A program made the position numbers and the translations under genes. A DNA stretch of 64,000 bases. Origin: Alphaproteobacteria bacterium (GTDB taxonomy: Bacteria; Pseudomonadota; Alphaproteobacteria; Micropepsales; Micropepsaceae). Position 1 is the first letter of the stretch. Every line of letters begins with the position of its first letter. A model generated the notes under the pieces. That model had not been told where the DNA came from. It saw nothing but the letters and a program-made list of their open reading frames with translations, and ran no database searches. The stretch covers positions 62,001 to 126,000 of the forward strand of contig JAGOBA010000011.1 in NCBI GenBank assembly GCA_017983635.1, read 5' to 3'. This document shows, in pieces, positions 25,606 to 34,888 of this stretch.

Positions 25606-26574
25606 ATGATGAAATTTATCGACCTGTTCTTCAATCGCGAGCTTGTAGTGTCGGTGTTGGCCGCCGTCGCCGCGTTCGCGACGATCCTGACGTTGACTTA
25701 CCCGTTGCTTGCCGGCGACAAGCTTGGGTCGCGCTTAAAGGCGGTTGCCACGCGTCGCGAAGAACTGAGACGCCAGCAACGCGAAGCGTTGAACAAGAAA
25801 GGCACCGCGCAGCTGCGGTCGACACCGGTCGGCTTCATGAAGCAGACGGTCGAGAAGCTGAACCTGCGGAACATCCTGGAATCGCCGGGTACGAAGGAAA
25901 AGCTGTCGCGCGCGGGCTACCGCGGGCAGGCGGCGATGTATACCTTCATGTTCTTCCGGTTCGTGATGCCGTTCATCGTCTTCTTTGCGACGATCGTCTA
26001 CCTGTTCATGCTGTCGAAATACAATCTGCCGGCGCTCGGGAAGATCGCGATCGCATTCGGCGGCTCGTTCGCAGGCTTCTATTTGCCCGACCTCTACGTG
26101 CAGAACGTGATCGACAAGCGCATGGGTTCGGTCATGCGGGCGTTTCCCGATGCGCTCGATCTGATGCTGATCTGCGTCGAGTCGGGCATGTCGGTCGAAG
26201 CGGCCTTCAACAAGGTCGCATCGGAGATCGGCAGCCAATCGGTGGAACTGGCGGAAGAGTTCGCGCTGACAACGGCCGAGCTGTCCTATTTGCCGGATCG
26301 CCGGCAGGCCTATGAGAACCTCGGCAAGCGCTGCGCGCATCCTGGCGTTCGGGCCGTGTGTACGTCGCTCATTCAAGCAGAGCGCTACGGCACGCCGCTT
26401 GGTACGGCGCTGCGCGTGATGGCGCTTGAGAATCGCGAAATGCGCATGATGGAGGCCGAGAAGAAGGCCGCGTCGCTGCCGGCGAAACTTACGGTTCCCA
26501 TGATCATCTTCTTTCTGCCGGCATTGTTCATCGTCATCTTGGGGCCCGCGGCGATCAAGATCATGAGCCTCTGA
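25606..26574 (+). CDS. tadC: Inner-membrane platform protein TadC
   Basis: A 322-residue GspF-domain protein, the partner of TadB. It has an N-terminal membrane helix (residues about 12-35), a basic linker, two helices at about 110-150, the GspF-type cytoplasmic segment (VMRAFPDALDLMLICVESGMSVEAAF, and ALTTAELSYLPDRRQAYENL), and a last hydrophobic segment MIIFFLPALFIVILGPAAIKI. It is the last gene of the cpa operon; an intrinsic terminator begins 25 bases after its stop. Confidence 0.93.
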   Translation: MMKFIDLFFNRELVVSVLAAVAAFATILTLTYPLLAGDKLGSRLKAVATRREELRRQQREALNKKGTAQLRSTPVGFMKQTVEKLNLRNILESPGTKEKLSRAGYRGQAAMYTFMFFRFVMPFIVFFATIVYLFMLSKYNLPALGKIAIAFGGSFAGFYLPDLYVQNVIDKRMGSVMRAFPDALDLMLICVESGMSVEAAFNKVASEIGSQSVELAEEFALTTAELSYLPDRRQAYENLGKRCAHPGVRAVCTSLIQAERYGTPLGTALRVMALENREMRMMEAEKKAASLPAKLTVPMIIFFLPALFIVILGPAAIKIMSL

Positions 26575-26598
26575 CGGCGCTCATTAAACCGCAGTTTC

Positions 26599-26631
26599 AA
26601 GGCCCGGTTGCCCATGGCGCCGGGCCTTTTT
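26599..26631 (+). terminator. Intrinsic terminator of the cpa/tad operon
   Basis: A 9-bp stem AAGGCCCGG/CCGGGCCTT with a 12-base loop and a terminal T-run, placed just after tadC. Confidence 0.85.
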
Positions 26632-26657
26632 GCTGTGGCGAGCGACCAACGTGAGCG

Positions 26658-26689
26658 CAAAAAAAGCCGCGCATCTCTCGATGCGCGGC
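26658..26689 (-). terminator. Intrinsic terminator of the tadD gene (minus strand)
   Basis: A 10-bp stem GCCGCGCATC/GATGCGCGGC with a TCTC loop, next to a seven-base A-run that reads as a T-tract on the minus strand. It lies 20 bases after the tadD stop, back to back with the terminator of the opposing operon. Confidence 0.85.
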
Positions 26690-26708
26690 CTAACTTCGTC
26701 TTTGTTGC

Positions 26709-27935
26709 TCAGTTCGGGTTGGCGTTTGCGACCGCCACGGGTTCCTGACGGCGGTAGACGTCGTAGGACTTGCGCAGTACCGAGGTCGGCTTGGCGGTTG
26801 CACTTCCGGCGACTTTGTCCTTTGTCGCGACGGGGGCTTCGTTGGTCAGGGGCTTCGGTGCGGTGGATGACGGCGGCGTCGCCGCCGTCGTTTGAGCGGG
26901 AGCCGGTTTTGCGACGGTCGCGTTGACGGTCGGCTTCGCCGGCTCGTCGTCGTCGGCGATCGGCGCCATCATGACGGGGGCCGGTTTCGGCGCTTGTGTC
27001 GCGACCTGTGGTGCGGCCGGTTCGGCAGGTTTGGTCTCCGCGGTTGCCGGGGCGGGCTGCATGGCGATCTCCGTTGACGGCTTCGTCACCTCGATCTTCG
27101 ACAGCGGTGTTATGGCTGCGGGCGCATCCGGCGGCGGCAGCGTCTGGACGTTTACGGCCGCGTTTCGGGCATCGAGCTGGCGCAGAAGCGAGAGGTTGTT
27201 CGTGGCCTCGGTTGCCGGCAGATCTTCGCGGGCCAGCTGTTCCGCCTCGGCAGGATCGCCCTTCAAGGTCGCGATCATTGCTAGGTTTTGGCGCATTTGG
27301 GCGGTTGCGTCCGGGCGGGCAACAAGGCGGCGCAAGATGAGCTCGGCCTGGTCGATCCGGCCTTCGAGCACATAAGACAGCGCCAGGTTGCTCTCAATCG
27401 TCGGATTGTTGGGGGAGAGCTTCAGCGCGGCTTGATAGTTCTGCTGGGCGGCCGTGTGGTTGCCGGTCTGGTCAAGAGCGACGCCATGAGCCGAAAGTGT
27501 GGTCCAGTCGTCGTTGTTCATCTGCGCGGCCCGGGCAAGGAAGGGTAGGGCGTCCTTTACGCGGCCGGCGGCGGTCAATGCCTTGCCATACTCCGAGAGT
27601 ACGCGCGGATCGTCCGGCGCGGCCATGACGACATCTTTCATCACGGCGACGGCCTGCTTGGCGCCACCCATCATGCGCAGATTGCGGGCGAAGCTGACAG
27701 CGGCGCGCGTATCGCCGCGGTTTGCCTCGTACTTTGCGCCCCAGTAGGCCGCACCGCCGACAAAGTCCAAGCCTTCCGGCTCGATCGTGCTCATGCTCGA
27801 ACTCGCGGATGCGCCGTCGGAGCCGCTTGAAAGGAGACCGGCGCCGCCGCAGCCGGCCAAAAGCGTCGCCGTGGCTGCGACAATCGCGATCCGGCTCGCC
27901 GAGCGGAGCAGATCGCGGGTGGGATTCAGGCGCAT
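26709..27935 (-). CDS. tadD: TadD-like TPR lipoprotein
   Basis: A 408-residue lipoprotein. The signal ends in the lipobox LLAGC (Cys near residue 29). Residues about 65-260 form tandem TPR repeats, for example DDPRVLSEYGKALTAAGRVKDALPFLAR-type units with the Ala/Gly/Tyr spacing of the fold. The last 150 residues are a low-complexity Pro/Ala/Thr/Lys tail, longer than in most TadD proteins, which could span periplasm or bind peptidoglycan. TadD acts as a pilotin-like factor for the secretin. The gene is convergent with the cpa operon; GAGGA precedes the ATG. Confidence 0.87.
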   Translation of the reverse strand: MRLNPTRDLLRSASRIAIVAATATLLAGCGGAGLLSSGSDGASASSSMSTIEPEGLDFVGGAAYWGAKYEANRGDTRAAVSFARNLRMMGGAKQAVAVMKDVVMAAPDDPRVLSEYGKALTAAGRVKDALPFLARAAQMNNDDWTTLSAHGVALDQTGNHTAAQQNYQAALKLSPNNPTIESNLALSYVLEGRIDQAELILRRLVARPDATAQMRQNLAMIATLKGDPAEAEQLAREDLPATEATNNLSLLRQLDARNAAVNVQTLPPPDAPAAITPLSKIEVTKPSTEIAMQPAPATAETKPAEPAAPQVATQAPKPAPVMMAPIADDDEPAKPTVNATVAKPAPAQTTAATPPSSTAPKPLTNEAPVATKDKVAGSATAKPTSVLRKSYDVYRRQEPVAVANANPN

Positions 27936-28111
27936 CGTCAGGTCCTCGTGGGGTCGGCGGCCCTAGAGAACGGACAGAGAGGGCCGCAGGTTGATACGGA
28001 CCTAATTTCGCCGCAAAGCGGATAACAAATGTTTAAGCATAATCACAAGTTACCGGCGCTTCCCGACGCCGGGCACCAAGCGTATAAGGCGTTCCCAAGA
28101 GGGTGACTCAG

Positions 28112-29134
28112 GTGAAGCAAAACGCGCGTCGGCGGCTGAATGTGCTGATCGCGATTTCGGCTGGTTTCCTGGTGGCGCCGCTGCAGGCGCAAGTGCCGCC
28201 GCCCGAGACCCAACGTATCTCATTTCAGATTGCGACCGGTCCCGTGTCCGGTTCGTACATGCGCGTGGGCGAAGCGGTGGCGCGCATCATCAGCAATCCA
28301 CCAGGGCTGGCGCGCTGCGAAACCGACGGCGTGTGCGGTCCCGAAGGTCTTATCGCAACATCGCGGTCGTCCAGCGGCTCGATCGCCAACGTGTTCGCGG
28401 TAAATGCCGGGCGGGTGAAGTCGGCGCTCGTACAGGGCGACATCCTCGCCAACGCCTACGACGGCGAGGGGCCGTTCAAGGCGACAGGCGCGCTCTCGGA
28501 TCTGCGCGCCATCGCCCGGTTGCACGACGAGACACTGCACCTGGTCGTGTCGCCCAAGTCCCGGATCAAGAAACTCCGCGATCTCGCCGGTAAGCGGGTG
28601 TCGATCGACGCCGAGACGTCGGCAACGAACCAGACGGTGCGCACCTTGCTTGCGGCGGCAGGTATCAATGCGAACCGGCTGCGTCTGAGTTTTCTATCCG
28701 GCGAGCAAGCGTCGGAGGCGATGCGGAACGGCAAGCTCGATGCATTTTTTGTGATCGGCGTGGCGCCGATCCGATCGGTCGACAGCGTGGTGCGGCGCGA
28801 GCTCGGACGTGTCATCGCCATCGATACGAAGGCGATCGGCGTTTTGGCGCGTCGAAATCCGCTGCTGAGCAAGACCGTGCTGGCCGCCGACACCTATCGT
28901 TCGTCGAAGGCGGTCGCGACACTCAACGTCGCCAGTGTTTGGGTTGTGAACAAGTCGATGCCGAACGACGTGACCTATGCGGTCCTGCGGTCGCTGTGGA
29001 ATCCGGCGAACCGCGTCGAGTTGAAGCGCTTGGGCAGGGCGGCCGCATCGATCGACGCCGCGCGGGCGAGCGAAAATCTGCCGGTGCCGCTGCATGAGGG
29101 TGCGCAACGCTTCTACGCCGAAGCAGGCCGCTAG
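28112..29134 (+). CDS. TAXI family TRAP-type solute-binding protein
   Basis: About 340 residues: a signal peptide ending in APLQAQ, then ISFQIATGPVSGSYMRVGEAVARII, the typical opening of TAXI-type TRAP binding proteins, followed by SGSIANVFAVNAGRVKSALVQGD and LRAIARLHDETLHLVV. It would capture a small organic anion in the periplasm. No TRAP permease gene is adjacent, only a multi-pass membrane protein of another type. AAGAGGG lies eight bases upstream of the GTG at 28112, which is preferred to the in-frame GTG at 28103. Two cysteines (ARCETDGVCG) could form a disulphide. Confidence 0.87.
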   Translation: MKQNARRRLNVLIAISAGFLVAPLQAQVPPPETQRISFQIATGPVSGSYMRVGEAVARIISNPPGLARCETDGVCGPEGLIATSRSSSGSIANVFAVNAGRVKSALVQGDILANAYDGEGPFKATGALSDLRAIARLHDETLHLVVSPKSRIKKLRDLAGKRVSIDAETSATNQTVRTLLAAAGINANRLRLSFLSGEQASEAMRNGKLDAFFVIGVAPIRSVDSVVRRELGRVIAIDTKAIGVLARRNPLLSKTVLAADTYRSSKAVATLNVASVWVVNKSMPNDVTYAVLRSLWNPANRVELKRLGRAAASIDAARASENLPVPLHEGAQRFYAEAGR

Positions 29135-29144
29135 GATCTTGGCC

Positions 29145-29744
29145 TTGACTGCGAACAGTGCGCCCCGCCAACCCTGGCTGTCCTATCTGCTTCTGCTGGT
29201 TCTCGGTATCGCGCCGACCTTTTTGGTGTCGCACTATTATGGTGTTTTGCCGAGCCGCATGGTCGTGCAGTGGGATGCGTTTGGCAAGTTGACCGTGATC
29301 GCGACGCAGGCCAAGTCGGTGCTGCTGATCGCCAATGTCGCGGCGGTGATCGCGTTGACGGCGATTGCGATTGCGCTCTGGCAGCGCCGGGCGTTGGTCG
29401 CGTTCAAGCTGCGGCGGGCCTATCTGATGCTCAATATGGCACAGATTGTGGTGATCAATCTGACCTGCGCGATGCTCGTGACCGATGCGTTGGGGTATGG
29501 GCTCAAGCTCAAGCCGAGTATTCCGCCCGGCATGGCGCTGCTGTTGTTCGCCTCCGGCGTGTTGATTTGGCGGCTGGAGCAGGGGCGGTCTTCGGCGATG
29601 CGGGTGGTGGCGATTGGCCTTTTGGTGGGGGCTTTGGCGTTGCTTGCCTTCAGTGCGATTGCGGCGAACGCCGTCGTTGGCTACTACGCTTCGGCGTTCG
29701 CGCTGTTGGCGATGGCGGCCCTCGTCCTGCCCGGTGCGCGCTAG
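29145..29744 (+). CDS. Multi-pass membrane protein, DUF1648/SdpI-like
   Basis: About 199 residues with five to six hydrophobic helices. After the first helix comes HYYGVLPSRMVVQWDAFGKL, which resembles the DUF1648 motif of SdpI-type proteins (two short-chain segments around a LP...W...G pattern). An ATG at 29094 would overlap the TAXI gene by 41 bases without a ribosome site; the TTG at 29145 with AGGA ten bases upstream is as likely. It is followed after 21 bases by an aminopeptidase gene. Function unknown; a permease role for the TAXI protein is not supported by the fold. Confidence 0.6.
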   Translation: MTANSAPRQPWLSYLLLLVLGIAPTFLVSHYYGVLPSRMVVQWDAFGKLTVIATQAKSVLLIANVAAVIALTAIAIALWQRRALVAFKLRRAYLMLNMAQIVVINLTCAMLVTDALGYGLKLKPSIPPGMALLLFASGVLIWRLEQGRSSAMRVVAIGLLVGALALLAFSAIAANAVVGYYASAFALLAMAALVLPGAR

Positions 29745-29765
29745 GCTCGGCTTGAAGGCTCAAAC

Positions 29766-31148
29766 ATGAACATCGGCGATCTTTTTTCCGCGACGGCGCA
29801 GGGCGCCATTCCTCTGTATGCGGTTTCGACCGCGACACTCGATAGTGCGCTCAAGGGCCCGCTGGAGCGCCATGCGGCGTGGTTGAAGGCGTCGGGCTTC
29901 AAGGCCGCAGCGGGCAGGATTCAATTTCTGCCGGGTGGCGATGGCGTTGCCGGTGCTGTGCTGGGTCTTGGACCCGACGAGGACGCGTTCGCGACGGCGA
30001 GCTTTGCGTCGTCGTTACCGGCCGGGACCTATCGCTATGTGCATGTGCCGACCGGACACGACGGCAATCGGCTGGCGTTGGCTTGGGCTATGGGGTCCTA
30101 CTCGTACGCTCGCTTCAAGAGCAACGACAAGGCGAAGGTGCGGCCGGTTCTCGTATGGCCGGACGATGCCGACATCGGGCACGTTACGCGGGTCGCGCGT
30201 GGGGTTTTCTTGGCGCGCGATCTGGTGAACACGCCCGCGAATGAGATGGGCCCGGTCGAGCTGGCGCAGGCCGCGGAGAATGTCGCGCGCGAGCATGGCG
30301 CGCAGTTCAGCTTGATCGAAGGGCGCGATCTGCTGGCGCGGAACTATCCGATGGTTTGGGCGGTCGGCGCCGGATCGTCACGAGCGCCGCGGTTGATCGA
30401 TATTCGCTGGGGCGATCCGTCGAGGCCGCTGGTGACGTTGGTCGGTAAGGGCGTGTGCTTCGACTCGGGCGGGCTCGACATCAAGCCTGCGAGCGGTATG
30501 GCGACGATGAAGAAGGACATGGGCGGTGCGGCGGCGGTGCTTGCCGTTGCGCATATGATCATGGACGCGGAGGTGCCCGTGCGTCTGCGCGTGTTGATCC
30601 CGGCGGTCGAGAACAGCATCTCGGGCGACGCCTACCGGCCGGGCGACGTGCTGAAGAGCCGGAAGGGTCTGACGGTCGAGGTCGGGAACACCGATGCCGA
30701 AGGGCGCTTGGTTCTGGCCGACGCGTTGGCGGAAGCCGACAGCGAAGCGCCGGCGGTCTTGATCTGCATCGCCACGTTGACGGGGGCGGCGCGCGTGGCG
30801 ACGGGGTTCGATCTACCGCCGTTCTTTTCGACCGACGATGCCTTGGCGGCGGAGCTCAGCGCGGCGTCGGTGCGCGAGGCGGATGCGATGTGGCGCTTCC
30901 CGTTGTGGCGCGGCTATCGCGGGCTGATCGAGGGCAAGGTCGCGGACCTCACGAACAATCCGGACAGCCCGAACGCGGGGGCGATCACGGCGGCGCTGTT
31001 CCTGGAACGCTTTGTGGAGAAGGCGAAGGCGTTCGCGCATTTCGATATTCCGGCGTGGACGGATCGGGCAAAGCCCGGGCGCCCGCTCGGGGCCGAGGCG
31101 CAGACGGTTCGCGCGATCTATGCAACGCTGCGCGCGCGGTACGCGTAG
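29766..31148 (+). CDS. M17 leucyl aminopeptidase family protein
   Basis: A 460-residue cytosolic dimetal aminopeptidase. The M17 motifs are complete: DLVNTPANEMGP, VGKGVCFDSGGLDIKP, MKKDMGGAAAV, and NTDAEGRLVLADAL, with the Lys, Asp, Glu and Arg residues of the metal site and bicarbonate site. The N-terminal domain is the variable regulatory half. It removes N-terminal residues from peptides in protein turnover; it resembles the PepB/PepA relatives common in alphaproteobacteria. It follows the membrane protein gene by 21 bases and is succeeded by a long inverted-repeat element. Confidence 0.93.
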   Translation: MNIGDLFSATAQGAIPLYAVSTATLDSALKGPLERHAAWLKASGFKAAAGRIQFLPGGDGVAGAVLGLGPDEDAFATASFASSLPAGTYRYVHVPTGHDGNRLALAWAMGSYSYARFKSNDKAKVRPVLVWPDDADIGHVTRVARGVFLARDLVNTPANEMGPVELAQAAENVAREHGAQFSLIEGRDLLARNYPMVWAVGAGSSRAPRLIDIRWGDPSRPLVTLVGKGVCFDSGGLDIKPASGMATMKKDMGGAAAVLAVAHMIMDAEVPVRLRVLIPAVENSISGDAYRPGDVLKSRKGLTVEVGNTDAEGRLVLADALAEADSEAPAVLICIATLTGAARVATGFDLPPFFSTDDALAAELSAASVREADAMWRFPLWRGYRGLIEGKVADLTNNPDSPNAGAITAALFLERFVEKAKAFAHFDIPAWTDRAKPGRPLGAEAQTVRAIYATLRARYA

Positions 31149-31153
31149 AAATT

Positions 31154-31351
31154 TTCACCGCAAAGCCACGAAGGTCACCAAGAAAAATGATTCACACAAT
31201 GAAACAATGACACCATGGGAGCCCCGTCTTCGGCGCGCAGCGCCAGTAGATGCCCGACTACGCGCTACGCGCGCGATCGATAGTCACCCATTGAGTCATT
31301 GTTTCATTGTGTGAATCATTTTTCTTGGTGACCTTCGTGGCTTGTGGTGAA
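31154..31351. repeat. Long inverted-repeat element A
   Basis: A 198-base element filling the gap between convergent genes. The left arm (31154-31219) and right arm (31287-31351) are near-perfect inverted copies of about 65 bases with only a few mismatches or indels; each contains TTCACC, GCCACGAAGGTCACCAAG and CACACAATGAAACAATGA. The 67-base centre holds two short G/C hairpins (GGCGCGCAGCGCC and CGCGCTACGCGCG types). Members B and C share arms and centre. There is no coding capacity. Confidence 0.9.
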
Positions 31352-31362
31352 CCATTTCTGAC

Positions 31363-32298
31363 TCAGTAGCCGCGCTTGAAGTCGACGGTGTTCTCGGTTG
31401 GGAGGCCTTGGTCTAGGCGGCGGATGGTGTTGGCGACGCTAGCCATGAGAGCTGCCGGGTCGGTCATGGCGGCGGAATGTGGGGTGATTGCGACCTTCGG
31501 GTGAGTCCACAGCGGGCTCGATGGCGGCAGCGGTTCGGTTTGGAAGACGTCGAGTGTGGCGCCGCGCAGATGGTTGGAATCCAAGGCTGCGATCAGGTCC
31601 TCTTCGATCAGGTGCCCCCCTCGCGCGCAGTTGATGACGCAGGCGCCGTTCGGCAGCTGCGCGAACGTGTCCCTGTTCAGGATGCCGCGCGTGTCGGCAG
31701 TGAGCGGCAGCAAGCAAACGAGGATGTCCGATTGCGCGAGGAACGGGCCGAGACCTTCTTGTCCATGAAAGCTTTTGATGCCGTCGATGTTCTTCGGCGT
31801 CGCGCTCCAGCCTGAGAGCAGGTAGCCGATCGCGCTTAAGGGTTTGGCTGCGGCTTGGCCCAATACGCCAAAGCCTAGGATGCCGACGCGAATGTTTCCG
31901 GCACGCGGGGCTGCCAATTGGCGCCACTTCTTCGCGCGCTGTAGGCTTTCGAAGTCGCGCATGCGGCGGTGCCAGTACAGCACTTGATAGACGACGTACT
32001 CGGTCATCGACTGGCTGAGCGTGTCGTCGACGACGCGCACGAGGGGCACGTGTTTCGGGTAGGTCGTGTCGGCGACGATACCGTCGACGCCGGCGCCCAT
32101 GGAAAAGACGACTTTCAGGTTCTTCATCCGAGCGAAGCTGCCGGGTTTCGGCTGCCAGGCGATGCAGTACGCAATATCTTCGACGCGCTCGTCGTCGGCT
32201 CTACGGATCTCGAGCTCCGGCATCAACTTGCGCAGGTGGTCGGTCCAGATCTCGTGCGGGTATCCGACGAGTTGAAACAGCAATGCTCCTTGGGGCAT
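31363..32298 (-). CDS. ghrA: Glyoxylate/hydroxypyruvate reductase A-like dehydrogenase
   Basis: A 311-residue D-2-hydroxyacid dehydrogenase that reduces glyoxylate or hydroxypyruvate with NAD(P)H. The Rossmann motif GILGFGVLGQAAAKPL is in the middle; the catalytic Arg is in NCARGGHLIEEDL, the Glu in DVFQTEPLP, and the His in ITPHSAAMT. The size and N-terminal pattern fit GhrA rather than the longer SerA. The open frame extends about 99 codons upstream over a hairpin and the cytochrome tail, but this part is Arg/Pro-rich shadow; the ATG at 32298 is the start. Confidence 0.88.
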   Translation of the reverse strand: MPQGALLFQLVGYPHEIWTDHLRKLMPELEIRRADDERVEDIAYCIAWQPKPGSFARMKNLKVVFSMGAGVDGIVADTTYPKHVPLVRVVDDTLSQSMTEYVVYQVLYWHRRMRDFESLQRAKKWRQLAAPRAGNIRVGILGFGVLGQAAAKPLSAIGYLLSGWSATPKNIDGIKSFHGQEGLGPFLAQSDILVCLLPLTADTRGILNRDTFAQLPNGACVINCARGGHLIEEDLIAALDSNHLRGATLDVFQTEPLPPSSPLWTHPKVAITPHSAAMTDPAALMASVANTIRRLDQGLPTENTVDFKRGY

Positions 32299-32336
32299 GC
32301 GCTTGGCGTCCTCGGTGGCGTGGCGCACACAGCATG

Positions 32337-32366
32337 AAGGGTTTGCGTCGCGAAACGCAAACCCTT
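32337..32366. terminator. 12-bp hairpin between cytochrome c and ghrA
   Basis: The perfect stem AAGGGTTTGCGT/ACGCAAACCCTT with a six-base loop lies 20 bases after the cytochrome stop (minus strand) and 39 bases before the ghrA start. It lacks a T-tract, so it may be a weak terminator or an mRNA processing/attenuation hairpin. Confidence 0.55.
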
Positions 32367-32386
32367 CGGGACCTAGAGAAATTGGG

Positions 32387-33118
32387 TTAGTGGCCGGGTG
32401 CTGCCGGTGCCGGTGTTGTGGCGGGCGCCGCTGGTGCCGTTGCACCGGGAGCAGCAGGCGTCGCTGGTGCAGCACCATCCGGTGCCGTCGGCGCAGTGCC
32501 GGGCGGTGGCGCCTGCACTTCGCCAGCGGGTTCGGTCGCGCCGTCGCCAGGAGCGGCCGGCGCGGGTGTGGCCGGGTTCGGCGCGGGGATCGCAAGCGGT
32601 GAGTCCGCTTGCTGACGCAGGTAGGCGATCAGATTGATGCGATCGTTCTGTTTCGACAGACCCGCGAACGCCATCTTGGTGCCGGGAACGGCCGCCTTCG
32701 GATTTTTCATGAAGGCGTCGAACGCGTCGTAGTCCCAGGTCTTGTCGGCAAGCGCCTTCATCCCGGCCGAGTAGGCGAAGTTCGGTGCGTGCGCATGTTT
32801 GCCGCCGATTGCGCCCCAAAGATTCGGGCCGATCTTGTCCGGGCCGCCTTTGTTGAAGTCGTGGCATTGCAGGCAGCGCTGATGGATCTTTTCGCCGGCG
32901 GCGGCGTCGGCCACCGGGAGCACGGTGCCCCAGTCGGGCTTCTGTTCGACTACGGGCGTTCCGCCATTGGTCGGCGTTTCGACGACGGCGACTTCCATGC
33001 CGGGCTTTTCATTGTGATGAGGCTTCATCAACATCGATATGCCGATGTTGAGCGCGACGATGACCAGCACGGTGCCGAGGACTGCGCCGAAGATTTTGTT
33101 CCACTCGAAGGAATCCAT
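32387..33118 (-). CDS. Membrane-anchored cytochrome c (CycM/c552 type)
   Basis: A 243-residue electron-transfer protein held to the membrane by an uncleaved N-terminal helix (residues about 9-31). The haem-binding motif CLQCH covers Cys82, Cys85 and His86; the likely axial Met is in PGTKMAFAG near residue 152. The fold matches CycM-type cytochrome c feeding terminal oxidases. Residues 185-243 are an unusual low-complexity tail of Pro, Ala, Gly and Thr (PAPAAPG-like repeats). The ATG at 33118 is preferred over the upstream TTG. It is divergent from kdsB, an arrangement common in alphaproteobacteria. Confidence 0.93.
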   Translation of the reverse strand: MDSFEWNKIFGAVLGTVLVIVALNIGISMLMKPHHNEKPGMEVAVVETPTNGGTPVVEQKPDWGTVLPVADAAAGEKIHQRCLQCHDFNKGGPDKIGPNLWGAIGGKHAHAPNFAYSAGMKALADKTWDYDAFDAFMKNPKAAVPGTKMAFAGLSKQNDRINLIAYLRQQADSPLAIPAPNPATPAPAAPGDGATEPAGEVQAPPPGTAPTAPDGAAPATPAAPGATAPAAPATTPAPAAPGH

Positions 33119-33282
33119 AAGACGCAACCCTTAAAGAACGACCGTTTGGGATAAGCCGGCGCGGCGGTGGCGCGCGCACGTATTCGCAGGAGCGGCGAGA
33201 CAATACCGGGGGCGACTTTCGGGTCATTGCGGCGGAACGTCGCATTTTGGTGCGCGCCCGAAGCCTAGAACACACTCTCCAC

Positions 33283-34026
33283 ATGAGTGAGCCACTGATC
33301 CTTATTCCCGCCCGGATGGCGTCGACGCGACTGCCGGGCAAGCCGCTTGCCGATATTCACGGCGTGCCGATGATCGTTCAGGTCTGGCGCCGGGCGACGG
33401 AGGCAAAGGCCGGACGCGTCGCGATTGCCGCGGCTGAACGCGAAATCGTCGATGCCGTTTTGCGCGCGGGCGGCGAGGCCGTGCTGACCAATCCCGATCA
33501 TCCGTCCGGATCGGACCGAATCTACGAGGCGTTGGGTAAGCTCGATGCGAACGGTTCGCATGATGTCGTCGTCAATGTGCAGGGCGATCTTCCGACGCTC
33601 GATCCAGCGCTGGTGAGGGCGGTGGTGGAGACGCTGCGGAGTTCCGGCGCCGACATGTCGACGCTGGCGACTGAGATTCGCGAAGAGAGCGAGCGGACCA
33701 ATCCGAATGTGGTCAAAACCGTCGTGGCGTTGCCTGCGGGCGGCCGCGAGGGCCGGGCGCTTTATTTTACGCGGGCAACGGCGCCGTGGGGCGAGGGCGC
33801 GCATTATCACCACATCGGCATTTATGCTTACCGGCGCGCGGCGCTTGATCGGTTCGTGAAGTTGGCGCCAAGTCCTCTTGAGAAGCGCGAGAAGCTTGAG
33901 CAGTTGCGCGCGCTGGAGGCGGGAATGACGATCGCGGTTCGGATCGTCGACACGCAGCCGCTGGGCGTCGATACGCCAGGCGATCTCGAGCGGGCACGGC
34001 AGATACTGGGCAAGGGGGCGAAATGA
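33283..34026 (+). CDS. kdsB: 3-deoxy-manno-octulosonate cytidylyltransferase
   Basis: Makes CMP-KDO from CTP and KDO for the lipopolysaccharide inner core, so the cell has conventional LPS. The 247-residue protein opens with [21 protein letters not shown], the nucleotide-sugar cytidylyltransferase signature, and contains [25 protein letters not shown] and [10 protein letters not shown]. The GDLPT variant of the usual GDEP metal motif (Asp/Glu replaced by Leu at one position) is slightly atypical. The ATG at 33283 fits homologues. It overlaps pheA by ATGA. Confidence 0.92.
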   Translation: MSEPLILIPARMASTRLPGKPLADIHGVPMIVQVWRRATEAKAGRVAIAAAEREIVDAVLRAGGEAVLTNPDHPSGSDRIYEALGKLDANGSHDVVVNVQGDLPTLDPALVRAVVETLRSSGADMSTLATEIREESERTNPNVVKTVVALPAGGREGRALYFTRATAPWGEGAHYHHIGIYAYRRAALDRFVKLAPSPLEKREKLEQLRALEAGMTIAVRIVDTQPLGVDTPGDLERARQILGKGAK

Positions 34027-34883
34027 GTCCGAAGTCGAACATGATCGCGTTTCAGGGGGAAGCGGGCGCGAACTCGCATCTGGCCTGCCGCGAAGTGTTT
34101 CCGCAGATGGACGCGCTGCCCTGCCAGACGTTCGAAGACGTGTTCGCGGCGATGAAGGAGGGCAAGGCGCGCCTTGCCATGATCCCGATCGAGAATTCGC
34201 TGCACGGGCGGATCGCGGACATTCACCACTTGCTGCCGGACAGCGGGCTCTACATCACGGGCGAGCATTTTGTGCGCATCCATCACCAGTTGATGGCGGT
34301 GAAGGGGGCGACGCTTGAGGGGCTGAAGTCGGTGATGAGCCAGACGCCGGCGCTTGGCCAATGCCGCAACATTATCCGCTCACTCGGCTTGCAGATGATC
34401 GTGGGCGCGGACACGGCCGGCTCGGCGCGCAAGGTTTCCGAGATGAAGGACCCGACAGTTGGTGCGCTGGCGTCCACGCTCGCCGCCGAAATCTACGGGC
34501 TCAACATCTTGAAGGCGAATGTCGAGGACGCGGCGCACAACACGACGCGCTTTTTGATTATGTCGAGCGAGCCCGACGATGCGGAGTTCGAGTCGGGGCC
34601 GGTGGTCACGACGTTCGTGTTCCGCGTGCGCAACGTGCCGGCCGCGCTCTATAAGGCGATGGGCGGGTTCGCGACCAACGGCGTCAATATGACGAAGCTC
34701 GAGTCCTATCAGCTCGAAGGCTCGTTCAACGCGACGCAGTTTTATGCCGACATCGAAGGGCATCCGGAGGAACGCAACGTCCGGCTGGCGCTGGAAGAGC
34801 TGCAGTTCTTCACCTCGCACATGCGGATCCTGGGCGTCTATCCGGCGCACGCGTACCGCAAAACGATCGCCGCGCCTCAGTGA
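34023..34883 (+). CDS. pheA: Prephenate dehydratase
   Basis: Converts prephenate to phenylpyruvate, the last committed step to phenylalanine. The 286-residue protein has the PBP-like catalytic domain ([26 protein letters not shown]; the catalytic Thr in NTTRFLIM) and a C-terminal ACT domain ([31 protein letters not shown]) for phenylalanine feedback. There is no chorismate mutase domain, as usual in alphaproteobacteria. The start overlaps the kdsB stop as ATGA. It is convergent with the DUF4143 ATPase, only five bases apart. Confidence 0.94.
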   Translation: MSPKSNMIAFQGEAGANSHLACREVFPQMDALPCQTFEDVFAAMKEGKARLAMIPIENSLHGRIADIHHLLPDSGLYITGEHFVRIHHQLMAVKGATLEGLKSVMSQTPALGQCRNIIRSLGLQMIVGADTAGSARKVSEMKDPTVGALASTLAAEIYGLNILKANVEDAAHNTTRFLIMSSEPDDAEFESGPVVTTFVFRVRNVPAALYKAMGGFATNGVNMTKLESYQLEGSFNATQFYADIEGHPEERNVRLALEELQFFTSHMRILGVYPAHAYRKTIAAPQ

Positions 34884-34888
34884 TTGCC

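Noticed and set aside
30455..31210. 251-codon frame overlapping the aminopeptidase in another frame
   Set aside because: Gly/Arg-rich shadow of the M17 gene.
31180..31330. CRISPR-like short repeats around CAATGAAACAATGA
   Set aside because: The repeats are part of a single inverted-repeat element, not regularly spaced direct repeats with unique spacers, and no cas genes are present.
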